DNA of 7,479 bases from an uncultured Lachnospiraceae bacterium (GTDB lineage: Bacteria; Bacillota; Clostridia; Lachnospirales; Lachnospiraceae): positions 1 to 7,479 of the forward strand of contig CAMALN010000072.1 of NCBI GenBank assembly GCA_945836565.1. Direction: 5' to 3'. Of this stretch, positions 6,522-7,479 are shown piece after piece. A program made the position numbers and the translations under genes. Position 1 is the first letter of the stretch. Every line of letters begins with the position of its first letter. The notes beneath the pieces were generated by a model. It was not told where the DNA came from and ran no database searches. It was given only the letters and a program-made list of their open reading frames with translations.

Positions 6522-7286
6522 ATGGATATATATTCAGGCTTTGCAGATGTATATGATGAATTGATGGATAACATACCATATGATGAATGGGCTGATTATC
6601 TGTGTGGTTTGCTTGCTGAAAATAATGTGAATTCGGGATTAGTTGCCGAGCTTGGCTGTGGCACAGGGAATATTACAAGAATACTCAGCCAAAATGGCTA
6701 TGATATGATAGGTATCGATTATTCGGAGAATATGCTTGATGTAGCGAGAGCTAAGGCAGCAGAAGATGATAAAGGAGATATATTATATCTTTGTCAGGAT
6801 ATGCGTGAATTCGAGTTATATGGTACGGTTGCGGCAGTTGTGAGTATATGTGACAGTATCAATTACATAACTGATGAGAACGATTTACTCAAGGTATTCA
6901 AGCTTGTCAATAATTACCTTGATCCATCAGGAGTATTTATCTTTGATTTTAATACCAAACATTATTATATGGATGTTGTGGCTGATGCAACAATTGCAGA
7001 GGACAGAGAGGATATAAGCTTTATATGGGATAATTATTATGATGAAGAAACAGATATCAATGAATTATCTTTAAGCCTGTTTATAGCTGAAGATGAGAAG
7101 GATAAGCTGTATAGAAAGTATGAGGAGCTACATCTTCAAAAGGGATATACGGTCGAAAAGATAAAAAGTCTTATCGAGCAGTCAGGACTTAGCTTTTTGA
7201 ATGCTTATGATGCATTTACACATGATGCTCCGCATGAAGCTAGTGAGAGAGTGTATATAGTGGCAAGAGAGACTGGAAAGAAATAA
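6522..7286 (+). CDS. Class I SAM-dependent methyltransferase, YqeM-like
   Basis: A soluble class I (Rossmann-fold) methyltransferase using S-adenosylmethionine; the substrate is unknown. The start ATG 6522 follows GAGGA at 6508-6512 with nine bases of spacing. The N-terminal YSGFADVYDELMDNIPYDEW segment is the hallmark of the Bacillus subtilis YqeM group. Motif I, VAELGCGTGNITRIL, starts near residue 42 and binds SAM; IGIDYSENMLDVAR is motif II with the acidic ribose-binding residue; LCQDMREF and the following strand are motif III; and the central ICDSINYI is characteristic. A later DISFIWDNYYD stretch also matches the YqeM C-terminal half as I remember it. At 254 residues it is full length. 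It lies 32 bases ahead of hslO with no terminator between, so the two are probably co-transcribed. No clear promoter precedes it; TATACT at 6485-6490 lacks a partner -35. Confidence 0.88.
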   Translation: MDIYSGFADVYDELMDNIPYDEWADYLCGLLAENNVNSGLVAELGCGTGNITRILSQNGYDMIGIDYSENMLDVARAKAAEDDKGDILYLCQDMREFELYGTVAAVVSICDSINYITDENDLLKVFKLVNNYLDPSGVFIFDFNTKHYYMDVVADATIAEDREDISFIWDNYYDEETDINELSLSLFIAEDEKDKLYRKYEELHLQKGYTVEKIKSLIEQSGLSFLNAYDAFTHDAPHEASERVYIVARETGKK

Positions 7287-7318
7287 TTTTGTGTTACAAA
7301 TTTTAGGAGGAATATTAA

Positions 7319-7479
7319 ATGAGTGATTATATAGTTAGAGGTATGGCGGCGAATAGACAGCTTAGATTTTTTGCCTGTCAGTCTACTGAAACGGTTGAAA
7401 AGGCCAGAATTACACATCAGACAAGTCCGGTTGTTACCAATGCACTTGGCCGGCTTTTGACGGGTGGTGTGCTTATGGG
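7319..7479 (+). CDS. hslO: Hsp33 redox-regulated chaperone (5' part, cut by the window edge)
   Basis: Hsp33 is a cytoplasmic holdase activated when oxidants release zinc from its C-terminal cysteines. Only 53 codons are visible. They begin MSDYIVRGMAANRQLRFFAC and continue to TSPVVTNALGRLLTGGVLM, which matches the Hsp33 N-terminal domain closely: the MSDYIVRA-type start, the AANxQxRxFA strand and the TSPVAxxALGRLLTA helix. AGGAGG at 7305-7310, eight bases before the ATG, is the strongest ribosome binding site in the window. The zinc-binding CxCxxC...CxxC region falls outside, so redox competence cannot be judged. It follows the methyltransferase gene closely, probably in one operon. Confidence 0.93.
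   Translation, partial: MSDYIVRGMAANRQLRFFACQSTETVEKARITHQTSPVVTNALGRLLTGGVLM

Noticed and set aside
6374..6574. 66-codon minus-strand frame across the glnN-methyltransferase gap
   Set aside because: It overlaps the glnN end, the palindrome and the methyltransferase start; it has no supporting context, and the palindrome explains the non-random sequence in the gap.
7288..7300. TTTGT-GTT-ACAAA palindrome between the methyltransferase gene and hslO
   Set aside because: A five-pair AT-rich stem with a three-base loop and no useful T-run; too weak for a terminator or an operator call.

Overview
The window looks like ordinary chromosomal sequence from a low-to-moderate GC Firmicute, most likely a Lachnospiraceae-type Clostridia. 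The evidence is a type III glutamine synthetase, AGGAGG-like ribosome binding sites before nearly every gene, intrinsic terminators with T-tracts, and a YqeM-like methyltransferase directly ahead of hslO (Hsp33). I see no insertion sequence, phage gene, CRISPR array, tRNA or rRNA, and no sign that any block was recently transferred.

Layout, left to right: (1) the 3' end of a gene entering from the left edge, tentatively a CDP-glycerol glycerophosphotransferase-like enzyme; (2) a small soluble acidic protein of unknown function (356-847), ended by an intrinsic terminator at 890-922; (3) a MATE-family efflux transporter (938-2323), whose ribosome binding site lies only a few bases past that terminator; (4) glutamate racemase murI (2410-3204) with its own extended -10 promoter; (5) a strong 17-bp terminator hairpin (3220-3262) between murI and the convergent PHP-domain phosphoesterase gene (3306-4154, minus strand); (6) an AT-rich divergent intergenic region (4155-4293) with promoter-like sequences facing both ways; (7) glnN, type III glutamine synthetase (4294-6411); (8) a roughly 110-base gap with a clear imperfect palindrome (6430-6485) that lacks the plus-strand T-tract of a terminator; (9) a YqeM-like SAM-dependent methyltransferase (6522-7286); and (10) the first 53 codons of hslO, cut by the right edge.

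The genes form several short, probably independent units rather than one pathway. MurI supplies D-glutamate for peptidoglycan, GlnN assimilates ammonia into glutamine, the PHP protein probably acts on nucleotide or RNA 5' ends, MATE exports compounds, and Hsp33 is a redox-activated chaperone likely co-transcribed with the methyltransferase. I found no convincing new multi-gene system. The best leads are the palindromic element after glnN, the terminator placed against the MATE ribosome binding site, and the uncharacterised 163-residue protein.
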